20,142 nt of DNA from Rickettsia typhi (GTDB taxonomy: Bacteria; Pseudomonadota; Alphaproteobacteria; Rickettsiales; UBA1997). The notes under the pieces are model-generated. The model was not told where the DNA came from. It saw only the letters and a list, made by a program, of their open reading frames with translations, and made no database searches. Location of the stretch: positions 1-20,142 of the forward strand of contig CAMASZ010000005.1 in assembly GCA_945861125.1 (NCBI GenBank). Reading direction: 5' to 3'. Both the position numbers and the translations under genes were made by a program. Every line of letters begins with the position of its first letter. Position 1 is the first letter of the stretch. Shown here in pieces: positions 1 to 7,171 of the stretch.

Positions 1-1
1 A

Positions 2-1048
2 TTATCACAGAAATTTGGAGCTAAAAATGATATCAACATAATTGATCTTCGGCAAGAAAAATTGGATCGTAATAACTTTATTTCAAAAAAATTAAAATCA
101 GAAATTGAAAAAAACTTACAACACAAAAAACAAACTTTATTATTTGTAAATCGCCGTGGATATGCTCCAGTTACTATTTGTAAATCATGCGGTAAAAAAT
201 ATCAATGCTCAAATTGCGATGCTAATTTAGTATTACATAAAGAAAAAAATTCTTTGATCTGTCACTATTGCGGACATCAAGAAAAAATTGTAACAAAATG
301 CAAATTTTGCCATGAAGAAAATTCATTAATAAATTTAGGTGTCGGTGTAGAAAGAATTTTAAAAGAAATAAATGATAATTTTCCTCAAGCTAAAACAATA
401 ACCATCACTAGCGATGAAATTACCAGCTTTAATGATGCTGAGAAGGCGGTACAAAAAATTTTAAACAATGAAGTTGATATTATAATTGGCACACAAATGA
501 TTTCTAAAGGTTATGATTTTCCAAATTTAAATTTGATTGGCATTATTGATGCAGATTCAATGCTGTATTCTTCTGATTTAAGAGCCTTAGAAAAATCTTT
601 TCAGATTTTTACACAAATAATAGGAAGGGCCGGAAGAAGAGAGGAAAAAGGTTTAGTAATCATTCAAACTTATAATCCTCAAAATTTAATCTTTGAAAAG
701 ATTATTGAAGATAATAAAAATAATTTTTATCAATTTGAATTAGAAAATCGAAAAATTATAAATCTACCGCCTTACGCACAAATGGCAAAATTTGAGATCA
801 GCTCTTTTTTTGAAGAAGAAGCTAAAAGTTTTGCTAAAAAAATAATTAGTAGTTTTCCTATGAATGATAATATTGAATTATATGGACCAGCTCCAGCACC
901 AATTCAAAAATTAAAAAATCGACATCATTTCTTAATTCACCTAAAAGTGTCAAAAAAAATTAATATGCAAAAATTAATTGGTAATGTTGTTGATTCTATT
1001 CATGTATCAAATAAAGTTAAATTAAAAATTGATATAAATCCATTGTGA
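2..1048 (+). CDS. priA: Primosomal protein N' (PriA helicase), C-terminal half, cut by window edge
   Basis: PriA is the superfamily 2 DNA helicase that recognises stalled forks and reloads the replisome. The frame is open from the first bases of the window, so the apparent TTG start near base 62 is internal and the N-terminal DNA-binding domain and Walker A/DExH box lie outside. About 348 residues are visible. They hold the eight-cysteine zinc-binding insertion as four CxxC-type pairs (about bases 179-310), helicase motif V (GTQMISKGYDFPNLNLIGI), motif VI (QIIGRAGRREEKG), and the C-terminal domain with the segment LPPYAQMA. The family is usually 650-730 residues, so roughly half is seen. All eight zinc cysteines are present, so this part looks intact. 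A secreted-protein gene follows after 7 bases. The identification is secure. Confidence 0.96.
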   Translation, partial: LSQKFGAKNDINIIDLRQEKLDRNNFISKKLKSEIEKNLQHKKQTLLFVNRRGYAPVTICKSCGKKYQCSNCDANLVLHKEKNSLICHYCGHQEKIVTKCKFCHEENSLINLGVGVERILKEINDNFPQAKTITITSDEITSFNDAEKAVQKILNNEVDIIIGTQMISKGYDFPNLNLIGIIDADSMLYSSDLRALEKSFQIFTQIIGRAGRREEKGLVIIQTYNPQNLIFEKIIEDNKNNFYQFELENRKIINLPPYAQMAKFEISSFFEEEAKSFAKKIISSFPMNDNIELYGPAPAPIQKLKNRHHFLIHLKVSKKINMQKLIGNVVDSIHVSNKVKLKIDINPL

Positions 1049-1055
1049 AATACTT

Positions 1056-1607
1056 ATGAAAATTATAAAAATATTTTTAGCGATAATTCTCTTTTATAGT
1101 TTTAACGCCTACTCACAAAACAATGGGGTAAACCAAAATTTTTCTTCAGCAATTTTTGAAATTACTCAAAAAAAAGGTCCCGTAACAAAATCAGAATATG
1201 ATAAATTCTGGAAATCTCTTGGTATTAGTGATCAAAAGCAAAAATTAATTGCAATTGGATTAATTAGAAATAATTTTATTCTTACACAAACCTATAACAA
1301 ATATATGTGGGAATGTGCCGAAGAGGCTTGGTCTACAAATATTGTGCCAGATTGTCGTAAAGCAAAAGATGCTTTAAATTCATTAAAAATTAATCTTGGC
1401 AAAGATAGTCAGGATTTATTAAAACCTTTTGAAATTAATTTTAAAAATCTTCTTGAAGCATCTGCCAAGAAAAAGCCTTTTAAAATGTACGGCTCTGAAG
1501 CATATAGCAATATTAGTCTTGAAGGAATAAGGGTAGCAAAAAGTCAAATTGAAACTACTTTACAGAGATTAGATCAGGTTTTAAAAGCTGACTATACTCC
1601 TAATTAA
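1056..1607 (+). CDS. Small exported protein of unknown function
   Basis: I do not recognise the family of this 183-residue protein. It opens with a typical Sec signal peptide: lysines at 2 and 5, a hydrophobic core over about residues 6-17, and a likely cleavage after Ala-Tyr-Ser at residue 20. The mature part is mostly helical in character and lysine-rich, with no membrane segment. It has two cysteines, at 87 (in WECAEEAW) and 100 (in PDCRKAK), which could form a disulfide in the periplasm. The start lies 7 bases after the priA stop, so it may be co-transcribed with priA. It is followed after 20 bases by another unrecognised gene. Export is well supported; function is unknown. Confidence 0.75.
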   Translation: MKIIKIFLAIILFYSFNAYSQNNGVNQNFSSAIFEITQKKGPVTKSEYDKFWKSLGISDQKQKLIAIGLIRNNFILTQTYNKYMWECAEEAWSTNIVPDCRKAKDALNSLKINLGKDSQDLLKPFEINFKNLLEASAKKKPFKMYGSEAYSNISLEGIRVAKSQIETTLQRLDQVLKADYTPN

Positions 1608-1627
1608 TAACTTTAATCTTAAAATTT

Positions 1628-2305
1628 ATGACAAGATCAGATTCACCGACCATATTATCAGATATACAAGAAATTCAATCATCTTCAAATCATTCCTCTC
1701 AATCAGGATCAATTAGATCTAATGATAACAATGTGATTATCGATCTACAACAGCAACAAGGGCAAACTTCTGCGCTAAATACAGATCAGCAGTTAGTGGA
1801 TCAAGGTCAATTAGCGGAAGAAAACAACGTAAACAATAATGCTTTTTCTCAACCTAATTCTTCTTCTAGAGAACCATCGCGCAATATGGCGCTTTTAGCA
1901 AGTATTGCCACTTCGTTTCTTGGAATTGCTGGAGTAGTAGCTTCTTCTAATGCTGGTTTAATAGCTGGAGCGGTTGCTTCTGGATTTGTTGCTGTTGCTG
2001 GAGCTGGAGCCGTAGCTGTTGTTTTAAGAAACAGACCCTCTGAAATAAAATCATCCGGAGATTTTTCATCAAGAGATCCTAATCGATCGCAGGAAAATAC
2101 AGTACAACAGCAACGCAGTGCGGTGATTGATATTAATTCATTAACAGCTCCACAGCCAGTTGAAGTTGCAAGTGATCAAAATCAAGTATCTGATTCACGA
2201 CAAAATCAACCACAAAGAACTCAAAGTGCACCTTCAAGTCTTGGTATTGCTGTTGAAAATGTTGTGCAACTTGATCAACAATTGCAACGTTCTCAAAGTT
2301 TTTAA
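1628..2305 (+). CDS. Gln/Ser-rich protein with a glycine-zipper hydrophobic hairpin, possible membrane-inserting or secreted effector
   Basis: This 225-residue protein has no family I recognise. Residues 1-86 and 134-225 are polar, low-complexity and rich in Gln, Ser and Asn. Residues 87-133 form one long hydrophobic block with a short Ser-Ser-Asn break near 106-108, consistent with two membrane helices. Its second half is built from Gly/Ala/Val with small residues at regular spacing (GAVASGFVAVAGAGAVAVV), a glycine-zipper pattern. The tails share short motifs: VIIDL near 36 and VIDI near 166, SREPSRN near 80 and SRDPNRS near 148, RTQSAP near 197 and RSQSF at the end. There is no signal peptide. 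Its GC content and Gln/Ala use are clearly higher than in its neighbours, hinting at different selection or acquisition. Polar tails around a hydrophobic hairpin occur in host-membrane-inserting proteins of intracellular bacteria; applying that here is inference. Confidence 0.65.
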   Translation: MTRSDSPTILSDIQEIQSSSNHSSQSGSIRSNDNNVIIDLQQQQGQTSALNTDQQLVDQGQLAEENNVNNNAFSQPNSSSREPSRNMALLASIATSFLGIAGVVASSNAGLIAGAVASGFVAVAGAGAVAVVLRNRPSEIKSSGDFSSRDPNRSQENTVQQQRSAVIDINSLTAPQPVEVASDQNQVSDSRQNQPQRTQSAPSSLGIAVENVVQLDQQLQRSQSF

Positions 2306-2306
2306 C

Positions 2307-2335
2307 TTTTTTACACCATTATATGATGTAAAAAA
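2307..2335. repeat. AT-rich inverted repeat downstream of the Gln/Ser-rich gene
   Basis: Nine bases at 2307-2315 (TTTTTTACA) are exactly complementary to 2327-2335 (TGTAAAAAA), with a further CAT/ATG pair inside the 11-base loop. It begins one base after the stop codon at 2305. The arm on the 3' side ends in A residues on either strand, so it is not a canonical U-tailed intrinsic terminator, although its position suggests an end-of-transcript role. Confidence 0.35.
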
Positions 2336-2405
2336 TCGTTCTTGCTTTGAAATTTATGTCAAATCCTAAATTTAAAAGTTCTGAAAATATTAAAAATTTC
2401 AAACA

Positions 2406-3248
2406 ATGCTTCCAAAATATTGTCAATTATTTTCCTCATTCAAAGGAAATAAAAAAGCAAAAAAATTTCTTTTTAGATCATTATTATATTATCCAATTAC
2501 ACTTAAATGGCTAAAATTTATTGACTCATTTTATCAAAAATATGGTTTTAGCTCTGCCCCAATTTACCTTGCTACAATTGCCAACAGATCAACTTTAAGC
2601 AAAAACTTAAATTCAATCTATAAAATTATTTTTATTGAAAGACATTATTTAATTATTGAATATTTCTTTAACCAAGATTTTATTAAGTTAATATTAACAG
2701 AAAATCAAAAAATCAAAATAACCTCATTTCAAAATAAAGATAATAATAATTACGCTATTAATCTGGTTGCTAATGGAGATTTTTTTAGAGAAGGTGCACT
2801 TACTTTATATCTTCAAAATAATAAATTAGAAATTATTTCAAGGTTAAGTTTTACAATTTATGAAGATGCTTGTTATGAAAGATCAATTATAATTGGTGGC
2901 TTTGATATTGAATCATTAGAAAAAAATAAAGAAAATTTTAAAAGTGAATTTCATAAAATTAGATTGCTTGAATGCTTTTATATCATGGTTTCTCGCTTTG
3001 GGGTAGAAAAAATTATAGGAGTATCTGATAATAATCATATTTTATCATCAAAGAAAAATTTTATCAGAAAATATAATAAAATTTGGCAAGATTTGGGTGG
3101 AAGCCTAAGAAAAGATGGAAATTATACGCTTCCAAAATCATTTAATAAAACTTTCTTAAAAAATGAAATGATTAATTCTATTGATGAAAATAAATTTAAT
3201 TTAGATATGGAAGATTTTTTTAAAAAAAATCTAAATAAAAATATTTGA
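2406..3248 (+). CDS. VirK/YbjX (DUF535) family protein
   Basis: The 280-residue product fits the DUF535 family, which includes Shigella VirK and Salmonella/E. coli YbjX. Visible hallmarks are the N-terminal basic helix with a 'FLFRSLLYYPITLKWL' stretch, the central GxxxLxL strand (REGALTLYLQ), the IIIGGFDIE strand, RLLECFYIMVSRFGVEKIIGVSD, and the C-terminal IWQDLGGSLRKDGNYTLP close to the family signature. Family members are around 300 residues, so this is near full length. An in-frame stop at 2391-2393 makes ATG 2406 the earliest ATG, and it has no clear Shine-Dalgarno sequence. In enteric pathogens relatives affect virulence-factor production and survival under host peptide stress; the molecular activity is not known. 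It lies next to two other accessory-looking genes, and a chain of small hairpins follows. Confidence 0.82.
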   Translation: MLPKYCQLFSSFKGNKKAKKFLFRSLLYYPITLKWLKFIDSFYQKYGFSSAPIYLATIANRSTLSKNLNSIYKIIFIERHYLIIEYFFNQDFIKLILTENQKIKITSFQNKDNNNYAINLVANGDFFREGALTLYLQNNKLEIISRLSFTIYEDACYERSIIIGGFDIESLEKNKENFKSEFHKIRLLECFYIMVSRFGVEKIIGVSDNNHILSSKKNFIRKYNKIWQDLGGSLRKDGNYTLPKSFNKTFLKNEMINSIDENKFNLDMEDFFKKNLNKNI

Positions 3249-3283
3249 AAGTTATTTTTAGAAAAAAGTAAAATAATCTTTGA

Positions 3284-3301
3284 GCCTAAATTTATTTAGG
3301 C
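3284..3301. repeat. Perfect hairpin upstream of the tRNA-Ser region
   Basis: GCCTAAA at 3284-3290 pairs exactly with TTTAGGC at 3295-3301 around a four-base loop. It lies 35 bases after the VirK-like gene and is followed by seven A residues. It could end transcription of that gene, but the required U-run is missing on the 3' side of both strands. The 8-mer GCCTAAAT recurs at 3377-3384 in the hairpin insert further downstream. Confidence 0.45.
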
Positions 3302-3304
3302 AAA

Positions 3305-3358
3305 AAAAGAGATTTGAGCTAGCGAGGCAACTTTATAAATTATGGACGAATGGCCGAG
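3305..3358 (+). repeat. 54-bp direct repeat, copy 1 (tRNA-Ser upstream flank plus tRNA 5' end)
   Basis: This 54-bp stretch is identical to 3486-3539, an offset of exactly 181 bases. It contains 39 bases of tRNA upstream flank, including a TTGAGC box and a TATAAA box, plus the first 15 bases of tRNA-Ser (GGACGAATGGCCGAG). The identity ends inside the tRNA D arm, immediately before the hairpin insert. Confidence 0.9.
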
Positions 3359-3420
3359 GTTTTTTCAAAAAAATGTGCCTAAATGCATATTTTTTAAAAA
3401 AACGGGTGAAGGAGCTTTTT
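3344..3420 (+). pseudogene. Truncated or interrupted tRNA-Ser 5' fragment
   Basis: Bases 3344-3358 match the acceptor strand and start of the D arm of the intact tRNA-Ser downstream. They are followed by a 45-base palindrome (3359-3403). After it, CGGGTGAAGG at 3403-3412 resembles CGGTTGAAGG, the continuation of the true D arm, in 9 of 10 positions. This suggests a second tRNA-Ser copy split by a palindromic insertion and then decayed. Beyond about 3412 any resemblance is weak. No functional tRNA could fold from it. The alternative is that only the 5' end was ever duplicated; the right boundary is arbitrary. Confidence 0.5.
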
Positions 3421-3482
3421 CAAAGAAAAGCGACGCGCACCCAGAGGCGAAAATCTTCTTCGAAAAATTACGAAGTAATTTT
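3359..3482. repeat. Chain of three hairpins inserted between the duplicated tRNA-Ser 5' ends
   Basis: Three consecutive inverted repeats fill this stretch. The first (3359-3403) is a long near-perfect palindrome: bases 3368-3378 pair with 3385-3395 (one G-T pair) around CTAAAT, extended outward by G3359-T6 with A6-C3403. The second (3404-3442) pairs GGGTG with CACCC and, inside, GCTTTT with AAAAGC. The third (3464-3482) pairs AAAATTAC with GTAATTTT around GAA. GC content of the middle hairpin is higher than in the surroundings. The arrangement resembles a small non-coding mobile or palindromic element, but no target duplication other than the 54-bp tRNA repeat is visible. Confidence 0.6.
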
Positions 3483-3485
3483 GAG

Positions 3486-3539
3486 AAAAGAGATTTGAGC
3501 TAGCGAGGCAACTTTATAAATTATGGACGAATGGCCGAG
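3486..3539 (+). repeat. 54-bp direct repeat, copy 2 (leads into the intact tRNA-Ser)
   Basis: Exact second copy of 3305-3358. Here the repeat runs directly into the remainder of a complete tRNA-Ser. The TATAAA box at 3515-3520 lies only 5 bases upstream of the mature tRNA 5' end, too close to be a normal -10 box for it. The promoter may therefore lie further upstream, possibly in or before the hairpin insert. Confidence 0.9.
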
Positions 3540-3617
3540 CGGTTGAAGGCGCACGCCTGGAAAGTGTGTATAGGGTCAAAAGCTCTATCGAGAGTTCGAA
3601 TCTCTCTTCGTCCGCCA
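3525..3617 (+). tRNA. tRNA-Ser(GGA): tRNA-Ser (anticodon GGA), CCA encoded
   Basis: A full class II tRNA folds here. The acceptor stem is GGACGAA with TTCGTCC, followed by discriminator G and an encoded CCA at 3615-3617. The D arm pairs GCC with GGC, and the anticodon stem CACGC pairs with GTGTG around the loop CTGGAAA (anticodon GGA, reading UCC and UCU). A long variable arm closes with TAGGG/CTCTA-type pairing, as expected for serine. The T arm is GAGAG-TTCGAAT-CTCTC. At 93 bases the length is normal. Its 5' flank and first 15 bases are duplicated 181 bases upstream. Confidence 0.97.
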
Positions 3618-3704
3618 TATAATATTATTTCCCAAATTAAAAGGTACATTTTAGGTATTTATAAATTAAACTTCATATTTTTGGTAAAAAAATCTTCAAA
3701 ATTT

Positions 3705-4892
3705 TCAATCGATAGATGCTATTCGTTGATTTTTCTTTAGAGACAAAAATATAATTATTATACCAAATATAGTTGATAAGAAAGATCCAGTTAAAACTCC
3801 AATTTTTACCTGATCAAATAATACAGCATTATCAATAAAAGCCAAAGACCCTATAAAAAAACTCATTGTAAAGCCAATGCCAGTAAGTATTGAAACTCCA
3901 TAGAATTCTAGCCAGCTAGATTCATTTTTTATATTTTTAGGTAAATGGGTTAATCCAAATTTAATAGCAATAAAACTAAACAGCATTACACCAAGTTGTT
4001 TACCGATAAACAAGCCCAGTGTAATTCCCAACACTAGCGGCGTACTAAAAATTTCTTTGGAAAATTCTTCAATTCTAACGCCACCATTGGCAAAAGCAAA
4101 AATTGGTAAAATAAGAAAATTAGCTGTAGGTGCAATTTTTTTTATTAAACCATGTAGTATATTTTTTTGACGCGGAATAAACATTGCCAAAATCACTCCA
4201 GCTATTGTGGGGTGAATTCCTGATTTTAAAACCATTAGCCAAAGTAAAACTCCTAAAATCAGGTAAGAAAAAATTTTAGTATGTTGTGTTAAGTTTAATA
4301 TTGCTAAGACGAAGATCAATAAAAAGGCAAAAATAATATAAATCAGTACGATGTTTTGCGAATAAAAAAAAGCAATAATAATAATTGCATTTAAATCATC
4401 AAAAATTGCTAATGAAATCAAAAAAACTTTTAGAGATTTAGAAATTTTATTACCAAAAAGACAAATTACTCCATAAGCAAAAGCAATATCAGTAGCGGTT
4501 GGAATGGCAAAACCTTTTAAATTAGATTCATAATTAAAATTAAAAAAATAAAAAATTAACGCTGGAATAATAACGCCACCACAAGCTCCAATTATAGGAA
4601 GCATGGCTTTTTCTTTGCTTGAAAGTTCTCCGGCAATTAATTCTTCTTTTAGTTCCATTCCTACTAGAAAGAAAAAAATTACCATTAATCCGTCATTAAT
4701 CCAGCCATGTAAAGTTAGGTTTTTACTAATGCCAATAATACTTAGATTCAAAGGAGCTTTTATTGCAAAAAATTGATTATAGAGATGGTAGCTTTCTGAA
4801 TTAGAAATTATCAAAGCAACGATAGTGGCTAGCATTAACAAAATTCCAGTAGAAGCCTCTAATTCAAATATTTTTCTAACCCTGTGCAACAT
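3705..4892 (-). CDS. nhaA: Na+/H+ antiporter NhaA
   Basis: NhaA is an inner-membrane antiporter that exports Na+ or Li+ in exchange for H+, controlling cytoplasmic pH and sodium. The 395-residue length fits the family. The sequence shows about twelve hydrophobic segments, the early FFFLVGMELKEEL motif (74-85), the PTATDIAFAYG motif with Asp135, and the paired aspartates Asp165-Asp166 in LAIFDDLNAIIII, matching the ion-binding Asp163/Asp164 of the E. coli protein. Lys298 in LFIGKQLG matches the essential Lys300. All key residues are present, so the protein should be active. It ends 88 bases from the tRNA-Ser on the opposite strand and begins 56 bases downstream of pccA on the same strand, so read-through from pccA is possible. 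Confidence 0.96.
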   Translation of the reverse strand: MLHRVRKIFELEASTGILLMLATIVALIISNSESYHLYNQFFAIKAPLNLSIIGISKNLTLHGWINDGLMVIFFFLVGMELKEELIAGELSSKEKAMLPIIGACGGVIIPALIFYFFNFNYESNLKGFAIPTATDIAFAYGVICLFGNKISKSLKVFLISLAIFDDLNAIIIIAFFYSQNIVLIYIIFAFLLIFVLAILNLTQHTKIFSYLILGVLLWLMVLKSGIHPTIAGVILAMFIPRQKNILHGLIKKIAPTANFLILPIFAFANGGVRIEEFSKEIFSTPLVLGITLGLFIGKQLGVMLFSFIAIKFGLTHLPKNIKNESSWLEFYGVSILTGIGFTMSFFIGSLAFIDNAVLFDQVKIGVLTGSFLSTIFGIIIIFLSLKKNQRIASID

Positions 4893-4948
4893 TTTGAAAT
4901 TTTATTTAGAGATGATATTTGTTGTAATTTGTAAAAACGTTCTAAATA

Positions 4949-6943
4949 TTATTGAATAAAGTCAATAATAATCTGACCGATTCCTACTGGCTCATTTTCT
5001 TTGAATTTTATTTTACCAATTTTGATATCGTGATCAGTTCTAATAATATTTTCCATTTTCATGGCTTCAATTACAACAAGTTCTTGTCCAGCTTTTACCT
5101 CGTCACCTTCCTTAACTTTAAAGCGAATAATTTTTCCAGTAATAGGTGATGTAAGGTTAGCTGGTTTTGGATTTTTTTGGATTTTTGGCATAAATTTGCT
5201 TAATTCAGCAATACGCGGAGAATAAACATTTACAAAAGCATCAAAACCAGAATATTGAAGAAGATAGCTACCAGTGTTATTGTTTTCACGAATTTTTACG
5301 CCAATATTTTTGCCATTCATAACTCCCCTGAAAAGCTTTTCTCCATTGTTCCAAGAAGTTTTTAATTCTATTTTTTTATTGTCACATTCTATTTTTATTG
5401 AGTTTTCTAGTTTTTCAATTAAATCAACCAAGTAAGATTTATCATCGATATTTACAACCCATTTCTCGGATATTTGTTTTTGACGATTCCTTAACTGTCC
5501 AGTCATTTTGCCATTTCTTTCATAATTTTTTAAGAATATTTTCATTGCTGTAGCAACTAAGGTTTTTTCAACTTCTGAATCTAAATGACTTCCTAAAAAG
5601 CCTTCAGGAAATTCATCTTTTATAAACGAAGTTGACAGGTCTCCCTTAATAAAACGACCATTTTTCATGATTGTTTCTAAAAAGCTAATATTATGGGAAA
5701 CACCATTAATTGCAAAACCTCCTAAAGCGTTGCTCATATGTTCAATTGCTTCATTTCTAGTTTTGCCATAGGTGCATAATTTAGCAATCATTGCATCATA
5801 AAACATGCTTACTTCTCCACCTTCATAAATGCCTGAATCGATTCTTACATTTTGATTTTTTTCTGGTTCAATATATAGATTTATTCTTCCTGAAGATGGT
5901 AAAAATCCTCTTGATGGATCTTCGGCATAAATTCTTGACTCGATTGCCCAGCCGTTTAATTTAATGTCCTCTTGTTTGAAAGGTAATTTTTCTCCAAGAG
6001 CAATTTTTATCATCAATTCAACGATATCTAAACCGGTCACTAATTCAGTAACTGGATGTTCAACTTGTAAACGAGTATTCATCTCAAGAAAATAAAAGTT
6101 TTTATCCTTATCCATTATATACTCTATTGTACCTGCAGAAAAATATTTGACTTTTTGTGCCAGAGATTTTGATTGCTGATACATTTTTTGTCTGGTTTTA
6201 TCATCAATAAACGGGCTTGGTGCTTCTTCTATAACTTTTTGATTATTGCGTTGAATTGAACATTCGCGCTCACCCAAGCAAACAATGTTGCCGTGTTTAT
6301 CAGCAATTATTTGAATTTCTATGTGACGAGGATTTTCTATGAATTTTTCAATAAAAACTCGATCATCTGAAAAGCTATTTCGAGCTTCATTTGATGCCGA
6401 TAAAAAAGCTTCATGCATTTCATCTTTTTTCCATACAATTCTCATACCCTTGCCACCTCCGCCCGCGGAGGCTTTTACCATAACAGGAAAACCAATTTCT
6501 TCAGCAATTTTGTTAGCTTCAATTGAGTCTTTTATAACGCCTATATGACCAGGAACCGTGTTAACTTTAGCTTCAATTGCTATTTTTTTTGATTCAATCT
6601 TATCGCCCATCATTTCAATTGAATATGTCGAGGGGCCAACAAAAATTGTACCCATTTTTTCTAAGGCATCTGCAAAATTTCGATTTTCAGATAAAAAGCC
6701 ATAACCGGGATGAACCATTGTTGCACCGCTTTTTTTCACTGCCGAAATAATTTTCTCTATGTTTAAATAGCTTTGCGAAGAAGGGGAAGGCCCGATATTG
6801 ATTGCTTCATCGGCCATTTGAACAAATAAAGAGTTGGTGTCGGCTTCAGAGTATACTGCAACTGTTTTTATGCCCATTTTTTTACAACTTTTGATAATGC
6901 GACAAGCTATTTCACCACGATTGGATATTAGTAATTTATGCAT
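4949..6943 (-). CDS. pccA: Propionyl-CoA carboxylase alpha (biotin carboxylase/carrier) subunit
   Basis: This subunit carboxylates its own biotin with ATP and bicarbonate for transfer to propionyl-CoA, giving methylmalonyl-CoA. Over 664 residues the order is: N-terminal biotin carboxylase domain (KLLISNRGEIACRI at 3-16), the ATP-grasp glycine loop GGGGKGM at 161-167, the EMNTRLQVEHPVTE active-site motif at 287-300, the biotin carboxylase C-terminal domain with GGEVSMFYDAMIAKL, a linking BT-type domain over about 470-590, and a biotinyl domain with EAMKM around Lys629. The VSMFYD motif and length favour propionyl-CoA carboxylase over the related 3-methylcrotonyl-CoA enzyme, but these are close. 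The beta subunit is not in this window, so the partner must be encoded elsewhere. Start ATG at 6943 fits the family N-terminus. Confidence 0.93.
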   Translation of the reverse strand: MHKLLISNRGEIACRIIKSCKKMGIKTVAVYSEADTNSLFVQMADEAINIGPSPSSQSYLNIEKIISAVKKSGATMVHPGYGFLSENRNFADALEKMGTIFVGPSTYSIEMMGDKIESKKIAIEAKVNTVPGHIGVIKDSIEANKIAEEIGFPVMVKASAGGGGKGMRIVWKKDEMHEAFLSASNEARNSFSDDRVFIEKFIENPRHIEIQIIADKHGNIVCLGERECSIQRNNQKVIEEAPSPFIDDKTRQKMYQQSKSLAQKVKYFSAGTIEYIMDKDKNFYFLEMNTRLQVEHPVTELVTGLDIVELMIKIALGEKLPFKQEDIKLNGWAIESRIYAEDPSRGFLPSSGRINLYIEPEKNQNVRIDSGIYEGGEVSMFYDAMIAKLCTYGKTRNEAIEHMSNALGGFAINGVSHNISFLETIMKNGRFIKGDLSTSFIKDEFPEGFLGSHLDSEVEKTLVATAMKIFLKNYERNGKMTGQLRNRQKQISEKWVVNIDDKSYLVDLIEKLENSIKIECDNKKIELKTSWNNGEKLFRGVMNGKNIGVKIRENNNTGSYLLQYSGFDAFVNVYSPRIAELSKFMPKIQKNPKPANLTSPITGKIIRFKVKEGDEVKAGQELVVIEAMKMENIIRTDHDIKIGKIKFKENEPVGIGQIIIDFIQ

Positions 6944-7036
6944 GAATATATTGATTTGGTTTTAAGTAAATTTTATAATTAAATATGAAATTGTTTAAAT
7001 AAAAAACTATTTAAAACTTATAAAATTAATTGAATA

Positions 7037-7144
7037 TCGGTGGGTATTGTATTTAATTATTGTTTAGTTAACGCCGTAGCTCTTTTTGGATTCGGTTCTT
7101 TTCTGAACTAAACAGGAGAGTTAAAGCAAAAAATACAAGTCCGA
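7037..7144. other. Structured gene-free segment with nested stems, candidate non-coding RNA or leader
   Basis: Two nested perfect inverted repeats are seen: TTGTATTT at 7047-7054 with AAATACAA at 7131-7138, and TGTTTAGTT at 7061-7069 with AACTAAACA at 7106-7114. TCGG (7037-7040) can also pair with CCGA (7141-7144). The apical part, about 7070-7105, is more GC-rich than its flanks and holds CCG/CGG and GTTC/GAAC pairs. A long rod with internal loops would suit a regulatory RNA (6S-like in overall shape only), a pccA leader on the minus strand, or an inactive palindrome. I match no known RNA family by sequence, and the transcribed strand is undetermined. Confidence 0.35.
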
Positions 7145-7171
7145 AACGTTCAAATATAATATTAATATAAT

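Noticed and set aside
2356..2514. 52-residue open reading frame overlapping the start of the VirK/YbjX gene, considered as a frameshifted N-terminus
   Set aside because: The DUF535 gene already has its expected N-terminal basic helix in its own frame, so no frameshift is needed and this frame has no family match.
3280..3498. 72-residue basic open reading frame across the hairpin insert
   Set aside because: It begins at a TTG inside the hairpin region, runs through the duplicated tRNA 5' end and the inverted repeats, and its composition follows the repeats, not a protein pattern.
3531..3740. 69-residue open reading frame beginning MAERLKAHAWKV
   Set aside because: It is a translation of the tRNA-Ser gene and its 3' flank, a common annotation artefact.
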